Shown here: one piece after another, positions 8,882-16,865 of the stretch
Layout of the letters: every line of letters begins with the position of its first letter
Numbering within the stretch: position 1 is the first letter of the stretch
DNA from: CBDVBE01 sp964543525
Lineage (GTDB): Bacteria; Fibrobacterota; Chitinivibrionia; Chitinivibrionales; JANQEN01
NCBI GenBank assembly: GCA_964543525.1
Contig: CAZIYW010000006.1
Coordinates: forward strand, 24,516-88,515
DNA length: 64,000 nucleotides
Reading direction: 5' to 3'
Translations under genes and position numbers: made by a program
The notes under the pieces: model-generated
What the model was told of the DNA's origin: nothing
What the model saw: the letters and a program-made list of their open reading frames with translations, nothing else
Databases searched by the model: none

Positions 8882-10499
8882 CGTTTTCAAACACAAAGAC
8901 AAACGCAAGAATATTCCTACTGAAGAATTACGTGACTTTGTGCAGGAAGATGAACGAAGTCCTGAAATTATTCTTTACCCCCGCGACACCTCGCTTGACC
9001 CTCAACTTGTGTGGAAGGGCAAAGATGAACAGGACAGCAAACCTCTTGAAGTACCGGCGGTGCCCATCTATATCCAGGAGAAAATTCACCCACAGGCAAT
9101 TATCGATGACCTGAAACAGCACGCTACCAAAGACGAACCGGAGCAGGTATCTCTGTTCTCGGATTTTAACGGAATTGATTTTGAACAGATGGTGGATTTT
9201 TATTACCATGAGCAGAACCGGGCTAACCGGATGATACTTGGCGATTCACTGATGGTGATGACTTCTCTGGTGGAAAAGGAAGGGCTGAAAGTGAAAGTGC
9301 AGATGATTTATGTGGATCCGCCGTATGGGATTAATTTTAAATCTAATTGGCAGATATCAACAAAAAAGCGAGATGTTAAAGACAGAGTTGAAGATGCTAC
9401 CCGACAACCTGAACAAGTACGAGCTTTTCGTGACACTTGGAAATTTGGAATACATTCTTACTTATCATATTTACGTGATAGACTGATTATTGCAAGAGAT
9501 TTACTAACAGATAATGGAAGTGTATTTATACAGATCGGAGATGAAAATTTTCATCTAGTTAAATGTATAGTTGATGAGATTATGGGAAATGAAAATTGTT
9601 GTGGAACTATATTGTTTAAAAAAACAAGTGCTCAGACTTAAAAAACAATTGCAATTGTTAATGATTTCATTTTATGGTATGTAAAAAATAAAGAAATTGT
9701 TAAATATAGACAGCTTTATATTGATAAAAAATGGGAAGATGACATTAATTACTCCTGGATGAAATGGTCAAATTTATAAAGAGAGAAACAAAATATAGAA
9801 CTTTTAAAAAATAATTCAATTAATGAACAAAGTAGAATTTTTCGTTTTGATCAGGTAACATCTCAAACAGGAACAGAATCATCAAGGTTTGAATATTCAA
9901 TCTACAATAAAATAATAAAACCAGCTGGAAGTAGAGGTTGGTCAACGAATAAAGAAGGATTATATAGATTAGTAAAAGCAAATCGAATCGACGTACCAGC
10001 TTCAATCATATGTTATATCCGATATTTTAATGATTATCCGGTTTCACCCCTAACGAATAATTGGGAGGATACAGGATCTGGAGAATTTGCAGAAGATAAA
10101 ATCTATATTGTACAAACTACACCAAAAGCAGCTGAACGCTGCCTCCTCATGACCACCGACCCAGGCGATCTCGTCCTCGATCCCACCTGCGGGTCCGGCA
10201 CCACAGCATATGTTGCGGAGCAATGGGGCCATCGCTGGATAACCATTGACACCTCTCGTGTTGCACTAGCTCTTGCCCGCACCCGTCTCATGGCTGCACG
10301 CTACCCTTATTATTATCTTGCAGATTCGGAAGATGGGCTTAAAAAGCAGGCGGAAGTGACCGGTAAAATTCCACCTGATTATAAAACAGCAAAGGATATC
10401 AAAAAGGGTTCCGTGTATAAAAGAGTACCCCATATCACACTCAAAGCAATTGCCAACAATCCTGAGATAGACATGATTCATCCTGGTCACTGTTTGTAA
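8845..10499 (+). pseudogene. Type III DNA methyltransferase (Mod), interrupted and 3'-truncated
   Basis: This is the remains of the site-specific adenine methyltransferase of the type III system. Catalytic motif IV is DPPYG (in MIYVDPPYGINF) and the AdoMet motif I is DPTCGSGTTAYVAEQ, in the beta-group order. The probable ATG at 8845 is separated from the main frame by a one-base slip in an A7 run (8861-8867); the main frame can also be opened from 8784. In-frame TAA codons at 9639-9641 and 9777-9779 interrupt it, while the same frame continues to 10499. The text after NNPEID departs from relatives, so several hundred C-terminal residues (target recognition and Res contact) appear lost. The middle part (9640-10100) is very AT-rich. 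It is not functional as read. Confidence 0.85.
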
Positions 10500-10552
10500 G
10501 GTTCTTCAATATTGATCATCATCAGGAAGCAAAAACATCCAGACGTAATTTT

Positions 10553-10765
10553 ATGCTCATGCCTGCGAAATTAGTAAAAAAATCTCGTCAGAAAACAATT
10601 GGTATTTCTGTTGCCGAAAAACAGTGGGAGCGATTAATAGCGGGATATGAAAGATTGATCCAGTGGTTGAAGTCAATTGCTCCGCAGTTGAAGTTAGGGG
10701 CTACCATTGCAAATGTCGCAATTGCATATCGGGAGCAATTTGAACCCAAATTACTTTTCAACTGA
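10553..10765 (+). CDS. Hypothetical small protein in decayed island
   Basis: This is a 70-residue basic frame (start ATGCTCATG, either ATG possible) with no recognised domain and no good ribosome binding site. A central helix-rich stretch (WERLIAGYERLIQWLKSIA) is the only notable feature. It sits 53 bases after the truncated mod gene in a region of remnants, so it may be a fragment of a larger lost gene. Confidence 0.25.
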   Translation: MLMPAKLVKKSRQKTIGISVAEKQWERLIAGYERLIQWLKSIAPQLKLGATIANVAIAYREQFEPKLLFN

Positions 10766-10786
10766 GGAATTTAGGTTTATACTAAA

Positions 10787-11027
10787 ATGCGAAATGTTAA
10801 AAATCGGATTACAACATTGATTATCACAAACAGTGTTATTCATCAATTAAGCACTGAAAACGCCTCAAGAATGGGATCACTTATGTTGTATCCACAAGAA
10901 TCATTAAGCCGGAGTGACTCAATAAATTTACACAGGGATATTAGAGCATATCAAAAAAGTCTCGGTTATGCAGGACAGAATAGGTGTATATGCTGTTGGA
11001 ATAAATGGTGAGCTTTTCCGATATTAA
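10787..11027 (+). pseudogene. Possible gene remnant, unrecognised
   Basis: Two short plus-strand frames abut here with a frame change near 10968. The first ends ...LHRDIRAYQKSLGYA and the second (ATG at 10968) reads MQDRIGVYAVGINGELFRY and stops at 11027. Joined, they look like the last 80 residues of a protein, but I do not recognise it. This is weak evidence from frame continuity only. Confidence 0.22.
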
Positions 11028-11083
11028 AAAGGATTGAGATCAGACAGAGTCAGTCCTGTAAACTTATCGGCTATATTACTAAT

Positions 11084-12511
11084 TTAACGGGTAACTGTAA
11101 AAGACATTGTCTTCGTAAAAACACTGCTTATAATTTCAGCAAAATAAATACCGGAAGATAAATTCCTCTTGTCCAGTTCAATGATTGTATTACCTGAAAC
11201 GATTTGTTTATCATATTTTATTGAAATCCTTAAGCCTTTGAGATTATACAAATCAACAATGAGATCAGGTATTGCGGCATTTACTTTTAAAGAAATGTTC
11301 TGCTTTGAATTGGATATATTGATTTGAGCATCCTTTATATCTTTTTGAACAAACTCATTCGGATTCTCTATTGCAGTGCTAATATTAAGGTTATAGGGTC
11401 TTTCTGCGTTGAATTCCTTAAGACGATCAAGAAACCAGCCATTATCATATTCACCCATTTTAAGTCCCCACACGGTGCCCTGTCTTTGATTATTACAGCT
11501 TGCCATAAAACCAATAAACCCTGCATTTAAAAAATCGTCAACATGCCTGAAAAAATATGGAAAAAAAGTGTCCTGGTATTTATTTGGTTCATTGGGTAAT
11601 TCAGGATACCCCGGCTCATCAAAATACCCAATACTTGTCTGCCATCCACATATTGGAAGGTCAATACCTTTTGCCAACGTTTTACACCAAACTAAAAAAT
11701 CCGCATTTCTATTATCATCCCACATCCAAATTTCAGCAGTAGAGCCGGCATCAGCTCCATATTTTTCAAAGAAAATGACATCACCTTTATAGGGATCACG
11801 CAATATCTTTTCCAGATAAGGGATTGTTTTTTTTGCGTTTTCTTCAGGTGTTGGAAGCCAGAAACTATTAAATCCCCAGTGATTCATCATAATGCCAGCA
11901 TAGCAGTCTGGATCTGTATCCTTTAAAAGACAGATTATGGCAGCAGCAAAATCCCTGAAAGTATTTGTAAATTGGGATAGACATGAAAATCCCAGATTGT
12001 TTATTTGACAAGTTTTATTAAAATATTTTTCACCTAATCCCCCCATGTCGTCCTGGAGAAAATAGCCCCATACATCGGGTTCAATTGTGTATATGGGTGA
12101 GTATCCTTTGCAGCTATCGGCTACATGCTTCACTGCCTTAAAATATTTAGTCATGTAGGCTGTATTACTGCATGATTGCAGTAAAGTGTTAATATTATCA
12201 GAGTTTGCAGCAGCCATATAAATAGTGATGGAAGGCCTGATTCCATGAGGGCCTTTTGCATAATTATACGTCGAAGTAAAAATCCAACCACCGGGGGCAT
12301 CTGTTGAAGTACAATACCTGTATCTGTAATCAATTTGTATACCTGCATCCAAAGCTTTTACCAACTGCTCATTTCTTGGAGGCATATTTTCATCAACAAG
12401 GCCGAATTTAAAATCATCCCACCCCTCAGGCGGTTTCCCCCATTGCCCGGCAAAAATAGAAGTGGTTACAATTAACAAAATGCTGTAGACAACAAGAAGT
12501 GCCCTTCTCAT
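11084..12511 (-). CDS. Secreted protein of unrecognised hydrolase-like family with C-terminal sorting-like domain
   Basis: This is a protein of 475 residues exported by a signal peptide (MRRALLVVYSILL...FAGQWG). The ATG ending at 12511 has AGAGGG eight bases upstream; a GTG at 12520 is less likely. The main domain (about 22-390) alternates hydrophobic strands and helices like a TIM barrel. It contains acidic motifs IEPDVWGY and FFEKYGADAG, the MMNHWGF segment, and GWQTSIGY...YPELPN followed by DTFFPYFFRHVDDF. Two glutamates set apart like this suggest a glycoside hydrolase, but I cannot name the family. The last 80 residues (VDLYNLKGLRI...NLSSGIYFAEI) form a beta domain like those that direct type IX-style secretion or cell attachment. 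Its paralogue is at 43.2 kb; it stands alone here. Confidence 0.8.
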   Translation of the reverse strand: MRRALLVVYSILLIVTTSIFAGQWGKPPEGWDDFKFGLVDENMPPRNEQLVKALDAGIQIDYRYRYCTSTDAPGGWIFTSTYNYAKGPHGIRPSITIYMAAANSDNINTLLQSCSNTAYMTKYFKAVKHVADSCKGYSPIYTIEPDVWGYFLQDDMGGLGEKYFNKTCQINNLGFSCLSQFTNTFRDFAAAIICLLKDTDPDCYAGIMMNHWGFNSFWLPTPEENAKKTIPYLEKILRDPYKGDVIFFEKYGADAGSTAEIWMWDDNRNADFLVWCKTLAKGIDLPICGWQTSIGYFDEPGYPELPNEPNKYQDTFFPYFFRHVDDFLNAGFIGFMASCNNQRQGTVWGLKMGEYDNGWFLDRLKEFNAERPYNLNISTAIENPNEFVQKDIKDAQINISNSKQNISLKVNAAIPDLIVDLYNLKGLRISIKYDKQIVSGNTIIELDKRNLSSGIYFAEIISSVFTKTMSFTVTR

Positions 12512-12668
12512 AGGTACCACCCTCTCTTCCCTCTAAATTTCATGAAATATAAACCGAATTTTCCCTACTCTCATATATAAAATTAATACATTTCATGGAT
12601 GAAAAACGAATTTTTGGCAACAATTTGCAGGGTAAGTGTAAAAAATCGGAACTATTTGCCCGGATTTG

Positions 12669-12697
12669 TTGACAATAGTAATGCTATAAACAATATT
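12669..12697 (+). promoter_or_regulatory. Possible sigma-70-type promoter for the TPR gene
   Basis: TTGACA at 12669-12674 is followed by 17 bases and AATATT (a weak -10 element), about 85 bases before the TPR protein start. A TATAAA lies closer, but with a spacer of only 10 bases. The assignment rests on consensus and position only. Confidence 0.35.
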
Positions 12698-12782
12698 TAC
12701 ATTCAGGGTGCAATAATTGTATACTATTGGTATATAACAGAAACAAACGGTTTATTTAAAGTATAATCCGAAAGGGTAAACC

Positions 12783-13562
12783 ATGGACTCAAATGGTCCC
12801 CAGGTAGAAAAAGAGGCACTTTTTGTCGAAGAGAATGAGAAGGCGGAAGAGTATATACAGGCAGGCGATCTGCCGGCTGCTGCGCGAATTCTTGTTGATA
12901 TAGTTGAGAAGGATCCGGAAAACTGGCGTGCATTTAATAACATGGGTATTATTTCATGGGAGCGCAAGGCATGGGAGGATGCCTTTACCTCGTTTAAACA
13001 GGCCTGCACACTCAAACCGGATTATCCTGACGCGTTAATCAATCTTTTTGATGCTGCATTGAAATTGCAGCGTATACATGAAATACAGCCTGTATTCGAA
13101 AAAGCCCGGGAGGCTGATCCGGAGAACGAAGAAATTACCATTATTGCAGAGTCAATTGAAACACAGGGAGACAATATCTACACCTCGGAACGGGCTCTCA
13201 GTATCGGTACCTCCAATCCCAGAATTGAAGAAGCCAACAAATTACTGGAGGAAGGTCAGCTTAATTCTGCCATGGAGAAATATCTTGCTATCAATGATGA
13301 AGAGGGGCCGAAGGCGGAGGTGTTTAACGGCTTGGGCATTATTTCTTATTACCAGAAGCGGTATAAAGATGCATTTACCCTCTTTTATGAGTCATTAAAA
13401 CTCAATCCGGTAGCATCTGACACCTATCTAAACCTCATTGATGCGGCAAAAGAGTGTGGTCTCAGTGAAGATGCCAGAAAAGTATATGATTTCTATTGCA
13501 AGGAATTTCCTTCACTGAAGAAAATTGAGGCGGATTTTAACCGGATCGCTGAGAAAGAGTAA
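12783..13562 (+). CDS. Tetratricopeptide repeat protein
   Basis: This is a 259-residue soluble protein with no signal peptide. AAAGGG lies just before the ATG. It carries TPR helices in two blocks that look duplicated. Residues about 44-90 (FNNMGIISWERKAWEDAFTS) match about 180-225 (FNGLGIISYYQKRYKDAFTL), each ending in a (L/Y)-NL-DAA segment. TPR blocks mediate protein contacts; the partner is not known. The neighbours downstream are STAS switch proteins, so a signalling or assembly role is possible, but a strong terminator at 13.74 kb separates them. Confidence 0.85.
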   Translation: MDSNGPQVEKEALFVEENEKAEEYIQAGDLPAAARILVDIVEKDPENWRAFNNMGIISWERKAWEDAFTSFKQACTLKPDYPDALINLFDAALKLQRIHEIQPVFEKAREADPENEEITIIAESIETQGDNIYTSERALSIGTSNPRIEEANKLLEEGQLNSAMEKYLAINDEEGPKAEVFNGLGIISYYQKRYKDAFTLFYESLKLNPVASDTYLNLIDAAKECGLSEDARKVYDFYCKEFPSLKKIEADFNRIAEKE

Positions 13563-13738
13563 AACTGATGTTTTTACTATAAAATGTTAAAAGCGCTAAA
13601 GTGGCCGGTTAAAAATTCCGATAATTTTAATAAAATAACCTGAAAACTCCATAACACCTCCCTTGTGTGTTATTCTGTTTACTCTCAGCTTCCCCAAGTT
13701 TTGAAGAGGAAACAGAAGGAAAATTCAGGTAAATTCCA

Positions 13739-13780
13739 AAAAAGCGGACGTACTTCATGAATACGTCCGCTTTTTCGTTT
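13739..13780 (+). terminator. Rho-independent terminator
   Basis: A perfect 14-bp stem (arms AAAAAGCGGACGTA and TACGTCCGCTTTTT, 13739-13752 and 13762-13775) closes a 9-base loop. It is followed by a T-rich tail (CGTTTT). It lies 176 bases after the TPR gene and could act on both strands. Confidence 0.8.
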
Positions 13781-13958
13781 TACTGCGTGAATAAACGTAC
13801 ACAACAACTCTTTTTACGGAGCACCATCTTTTATAAAAATGATTCCAGGCTTTTACTTCTACTGCTGATAATAATGAAAATGTTATCCATTTCATAGACA
13901 AATGATTTAATATATGGTATTATTTATTGTAACGAAGATGTACTACTTAATATTTACC

Positions 13959-13994
13959 CCTGTCTGGTGGACAGGATAATTTTTTTGCTTTTTG
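13959..13994 (+). terminator. Second terminator-like hairpin just upstream of the STAS gene
   Basis: The stem CCTGTC/GACAGG with loop TGGTG (13959-13975) is followed by ATAATTTTTTTGCTTTTTG. It lies 48 bases before the STAS start, so it either ends a short transcript from the 13.56-13.96 kb spacer or attenuates the STAS operon. The spacer 13563-14042 holds nothing else recognisable. Confidence 0.5.
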
Positions 13995-14042
13995 ACGAAG
14001 CATATTAGCTCCGTTGACAGCAAACAGTATAAAAAGTGAACT

Positions 14043-14381
14043 ATGAATTTAGAATTTTCTTTCACCACCGCAAGAGATTACCATACGATCATTTTTCGGG
14101 GCGACATGACAGTAATCTCCTCAGCTCCGGTTTCCATGGAATTGAGTAAAAAAATAGCTGCAGAATCTAAGAAAGATTATGTTCTTGATTTATCGGGAGT
14201 TAAATCTATTGATTCAAGCGGCCTTCGATTTATTATCACCCTGAAAGAGAAAATAGAAGAACATAACGGGCAACTTTCTATTTTAAAACCTTCAAAAACA
14301 GTAATGAAGATATTACGAGAGACGAATATGATAAAAGTCCTTGATATCATCAAATCGTATGACACGCTAAAAAAACAGTAA
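14043..14381 (+). CDS. STAS-domain anti-sigma factor antagonist
   Basis: This is a 112-residue cytoplasmic single-domain protein of the SpoIIAA/RsbV type. Family members bind an anti-sigma or switch kinase when unphosphorylated and are inactivated by phosphorylation of a conserved serine. The site is in DLSGVKSIDSSGLRFI (about residues 51-66). The usual STAS pattern follows: a helix, ILKPSKTVMKILRETNM, and a C-terminal helix. No kinase (HATPase) or PP2C phosphatase gene is nearby. It is 11 bases upstream of the next gene, so probably co-transcribed. A related STAS domain forms the N-terminus of the gene at 15.1 kb. Confidence 0.88.
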   Translation: MNLEFSFTTARDYHTIIFRGDMTVISSAPVSMELSKKIAAESKKDYVLDLSGVKSIDSSGLRFIITLKEKIEEHNGQLSILKPSKTVMKILRETNMIKVLDIIKSYDTLKKQ

Positions 14382-14392
14382 ACCCGGATTGC

Positions 14393-14965
14393 ATGGTTAT
14401 GCCTTTAAAACTCAGTCAGTTTAAAAAGGAACTAGTCCTTATTTTATTTGCGGCTGTTTTTTTGGTTTGCGCCAGCCATCTGGCTACGAAAAGTTCCGAT
14501 GTCATTGCAGTGAAACATCAGAATCTTTATCTGCAGCCCATCAGCGGTTTGGATAAACTTGCATTGCTGGAGGAGTGGCCTGCAGATAAGAATCAAGGGA
14601 CATTTCTCCTGGAGCAGTTCTCTTTCCTGAATAAAAATCTTCTTGCCGAGTTCAGGCGATGTGAGAAATATGGCCTCTACACAATGGTTGACAGTACCGG
14701 TTCGTCAACCGTTACGGTAACACCGGAACTTTCTTCTCCCAGAATAAGAAATGATACCCTTCACTTACCAATGATACTAAAAGCATATAACAAGTCTGAA
14801 AAAAGAGTCGGCACCGTTACCATTTCAGCATTCGGTTTATGCCCTGTTGACAGCACCGGAACCATACCGTTACAGAAACTTGGCAAGGCTTTGGCGGATT
14901 ATCGCAGGCGGTTTCCCTATAAAAAAATTGTTGCGCTGTTTTATGCTGCCGAGAATAGCAAATGA
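14393..14965 (+). CDS. Hypothetical exported or membrane-anchored protein
   Basis: This is a 190-residue protein with an N-terminal hydrophobic segment (about 15-30, ELVLILFAAVFLVCASHL). A cysteine at its end lies in a poor lipobox (FLVC), so a lipoprotein anchor is possible but not convincing. The rest is a soluble alpha/beta domain with no motif I recognise. It starts 11 bases after the STAS gene, suggesting an operon and an envelope role connected to the switch. ATG codons at 14393 and 14399 are both possible starts. Confidence 0.65.
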   Translation: MVMPLKLSQFKKELVLILFAAVFLVCASHLATKSSDVIAVKHQNLYLQPISGLDKLALLEEWPADKNQGTFLLEQFSFLNKNLLAEFRRCEKYGLYTMVDSTGSSTVTVTPELSSPRIRNDTLHLPMILKAYNKSEKRVGTVTISAFGLCPVDSTGTIPLQKLGKALADYRRRFPYKKIVALFYAAENSK

Positions 14966-15103
14966 TGAAATTCCATTGATAAAAAAATACAATAGTATAG
15001 ACACTGCTTTTATAAAATGGTATGATTAAACGTGGTTACGAGCCAGTGGAGCACGTAGGTAAAAAGTATAACAGTTCCCTCTGTTTCATTATATTTTTTT
15101 GTT

Positions 15104-16297
15104 ATGAGTGAAGTAGAGTTACAGATATCCCATATAACATCGGCACAGTACGAGATACTCTGTTTCCAGGGAGAAATAAGTGTCTCGACACTTCTTCCGG
15201 TAACCCCCAGGTTAAACGCGTTAACTACTCTCAAACATCCGAAAGATCTTGTTTTCGACCTTTCAGATGTTCCTTCAATTGATTCAAGCGGTATACGTCT
15301 TCTCATAAATGTTGATAAAAAAATGAAATCGATCAATAAACATTTTTTTATTCTCCAGCCTTCCGAAAGCGTGCTGAACACCCTCGAAAATACCAACATG
15401 ACCAAAGTATTCACTATTATTGACTCACATGCAACATTGGAAAAGCAGATACAGACCAATACCTATGAAAAATATTCTCCCTATGCCACGGAGGAGGACG
15501 GATTACACAAACTGCGATGCTCCTGTGCAATATGCGGATCGCACGACGTTGTCGGATACCTGTTTGATCAGAATGCGTTTACCTGGAAATGGGTCGATGA
15601 TGATCCTTTCCCGACGGCCTATTCCATTTCAAATGACGAGCCTTTTAATTTATTTGGTATGCTACCCATTGTGTGCCTTGAATGTTTCATGACTTCGATA
15701 CGTATTCAGGATTTCAATATTCTCGATGAAGATGAAACAGTTGCAATAAAATCGACCCTTCAGGATGAGAGTAAAAATCTGCTTTCAAAAACGATTAAAA
15801 AACGTAAAAAAATGATGGAAACGGAAATGGCTATACCGGATGATTTCTTTTATTATCCCCGGGCAAATGAAGCACAGTTTAAAGCTTACGAGCTGGCTGA
15901 ATTCTGTATTCGTACCATATCGGTACTGAATATTAATGCAACGCCATTTGAAGTGGGCTACCATAATTACCTGATAATTCAATTTGCCGAACAGAATTTG
16001 AAAGAACAGTATATTAACAACTGCAGGACATGGTTTACCCAGGCACTACAGAGTGCTGAAGAACTCTCCTCATTTGAGCGGGCATTGAGTTATTTCGTTC
16101 TTTTTGTTGCAAACCTGAATCTTGACAGAAAAAAAGAAGCTTCTCAGTTTATTACCGAGCTCTCGAACCTGGACGGCAGTCTCCCCGCAACCATCTCCGA
16201 CGAGGGCTATAATAGTCCCGCCTTCTGGCACAAGCAGGCCGGATATATCTGGAAACAAGAGATCGAAGCACAATCCACATCGATGAAGGTAAAGTAG
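15104..16297 (+). CDS. STAS domain fused to a cysteine-rich, helical C-terminal domain (DUF2225-like layout)
   Basis: This is a 397-residue cytoplasmic protein. Residues 1-110 are a STAS domain with the phospho-acceptor region DVPSIDSSGIRLLI. Residues about 138-200 carry a split zinc-ribbon-like set (CSCAICGSHD and, 60 residues on, VCLECFM). The remainder is helical, with AYELAEFCIRTI and repeated helical pairs (residues about 245-385) like the tail of DUF2225 proteins. The DUF2225 link is tentative. A STAS switch joined to a metal-site/helical module suggests output through protein binding, not sigma-factor release. No clear Shine-Dalgarno is seen before the ATG. It converges with ispF 18 bases downstream. 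Confidence 0.7.
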   Translation: MSEVELQISHITSAQYEILCFQGEISVSTLLPVTPRLNALTTLKHPKDLVFDLSDVPSIDSSGIRLLINVDKKMKSINKHFFILQPSESVLNTLENTNMTKVFTIIDSHATLEKQIQTNTYEKYSPYATEEDGLHKLRCSCAICGSHDVVGYLFDQNAFTWKWVDDDPFPTAYSISNDEPFNLFGMLPIVCLECFMTSIRIQDFNILDEDETVAIKSTLQDESKNLLSKTIKKRKKMMETEMAIPDDFFYYPRANEAQFKAYELAEFCIRTISVLNINATPFEVGYHNYLIIQFAEQNLKEQYINNCRTWFTQALQSAEELSSFERALSYFVLFVANLNLDRKKEASQFITELSNLDGSLPATISDEGYNSPAFWHKQAGYIWKQEIEAQSTSMKVK

Positions 16298-16315
16298 GCT
16301 GCGGGGAAATTAATT

Positions 16316-16804
16316 CTATTGCCCGTCATTTTTGCATGCAGTCACAATCACCAGTACCTGTATACCGTCACCGCTCCCGCACGCGGTTAATCCTTCACCG
16401 GTCGTTGCCGTCAACCCAATGTCTGAAGGAGAGAGTGACAGCAAAGCAGCCAATGATTCTTTTATGGTATCAATATGCGGTGCCAATGCCGGTCGTTTTC
16501 CTTCAACAGAGATTGACACATGAGTTATCGTATAATCGCCGAGCGTTTCCAGCGCCTTGTGCAGGTACACACGACTGTCGGTAATCCCCTGTCCGAGGCA
16601 TAATGCATCACTGACTGCCCCGAGAATATTCACCCCGCTGATGCCGGATACCGCATTGGTGAGCGCATGCAGCAGGACATCGGCATCACTGTTACCTGCA
16701 AGCCCCGGACAACCGGGAATGACTACGCCGCCGAGGAGCAGCGGTTTTGTTGAAGGGACGGATTCAAAACGATGTGAATCCTGACCAAGTGCTGTTTTAA
16801 TCAT
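16316..16804 (-). CDS. ispF: Divergent 2-C-methyl-D-erythritol 2,4-cyclodiphosphate synthase (IspF)
   Basis: This 162-residue protein is of the size and pattern of IspF, the fifth enzyme of the MEP isoprenoid pathway (CDP-ME 2-phosphate to MEcPP and CMP). Metal ligands are present: D9 and H11 in GQDSHRF and H46 in DADVLLHAL. The region ATTGEGLTACGSGDGI matches the nucleotide-side motif. Several normally constant residues differ: the HSD motif is NSD, the TDA motif is TNA, and the GDIG loop reads VNILG. The protein may be a lineage-specific IspF or an IspF-like enzyme with a changed reaction. No other MEP genes are nearby. Start ATG at 16804; a palindrome follows upstream of it. Confidence 0.82.
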   Translation of the reverse strand: MIKTALGQDSHRFESVPSTKPLLLGGVVIPGCPGLAGNSDADVLLHALTNAVSGISGVNILGAVSDALCLGQGITDSRVYLHKALETLGDYTITHVSISVEGKRPALAPHIDTIKESLAALLSLSPSDIGLTATTGEGLTACGSGDGIQVLVIVTACKNDGQ

Positions 16805-16837
16805 ACAGTATAAAATATGTTACGGTGCGTAGCGCCA

Positions 16838-16865
16838 CCGGAATAACAATGAATCGTTATTCCGG
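16838..16865. repeat. Perfect inverted repeat over the stop codon of the coiled-coil gene
   Basis: Arms CCGGAATAAC (16838-16847) and GTTATTCCGG (16856-16865) flank an 8-base loop. The right arm overlaps the last codons of the minus-strand gene ending at 16857. There is no T-run on either side, so an intrinsic terminator is doubtful. It may protect the mRNA 3' end or separate it from ispF. Confidence 0.5.

Noticed and set aside
6712..10499. A working or new defence system at the res/mod island
   Set aside because: The frames carry stops and deletions of essential motifs, and all recognisable parts belong to known type III restriction families.
12669..12690. TTGACA with TATAAA as a promoter
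   Set aside because: The spacer is only 10 bases; the AATATT at 17 bases was preferred, with low confidence.
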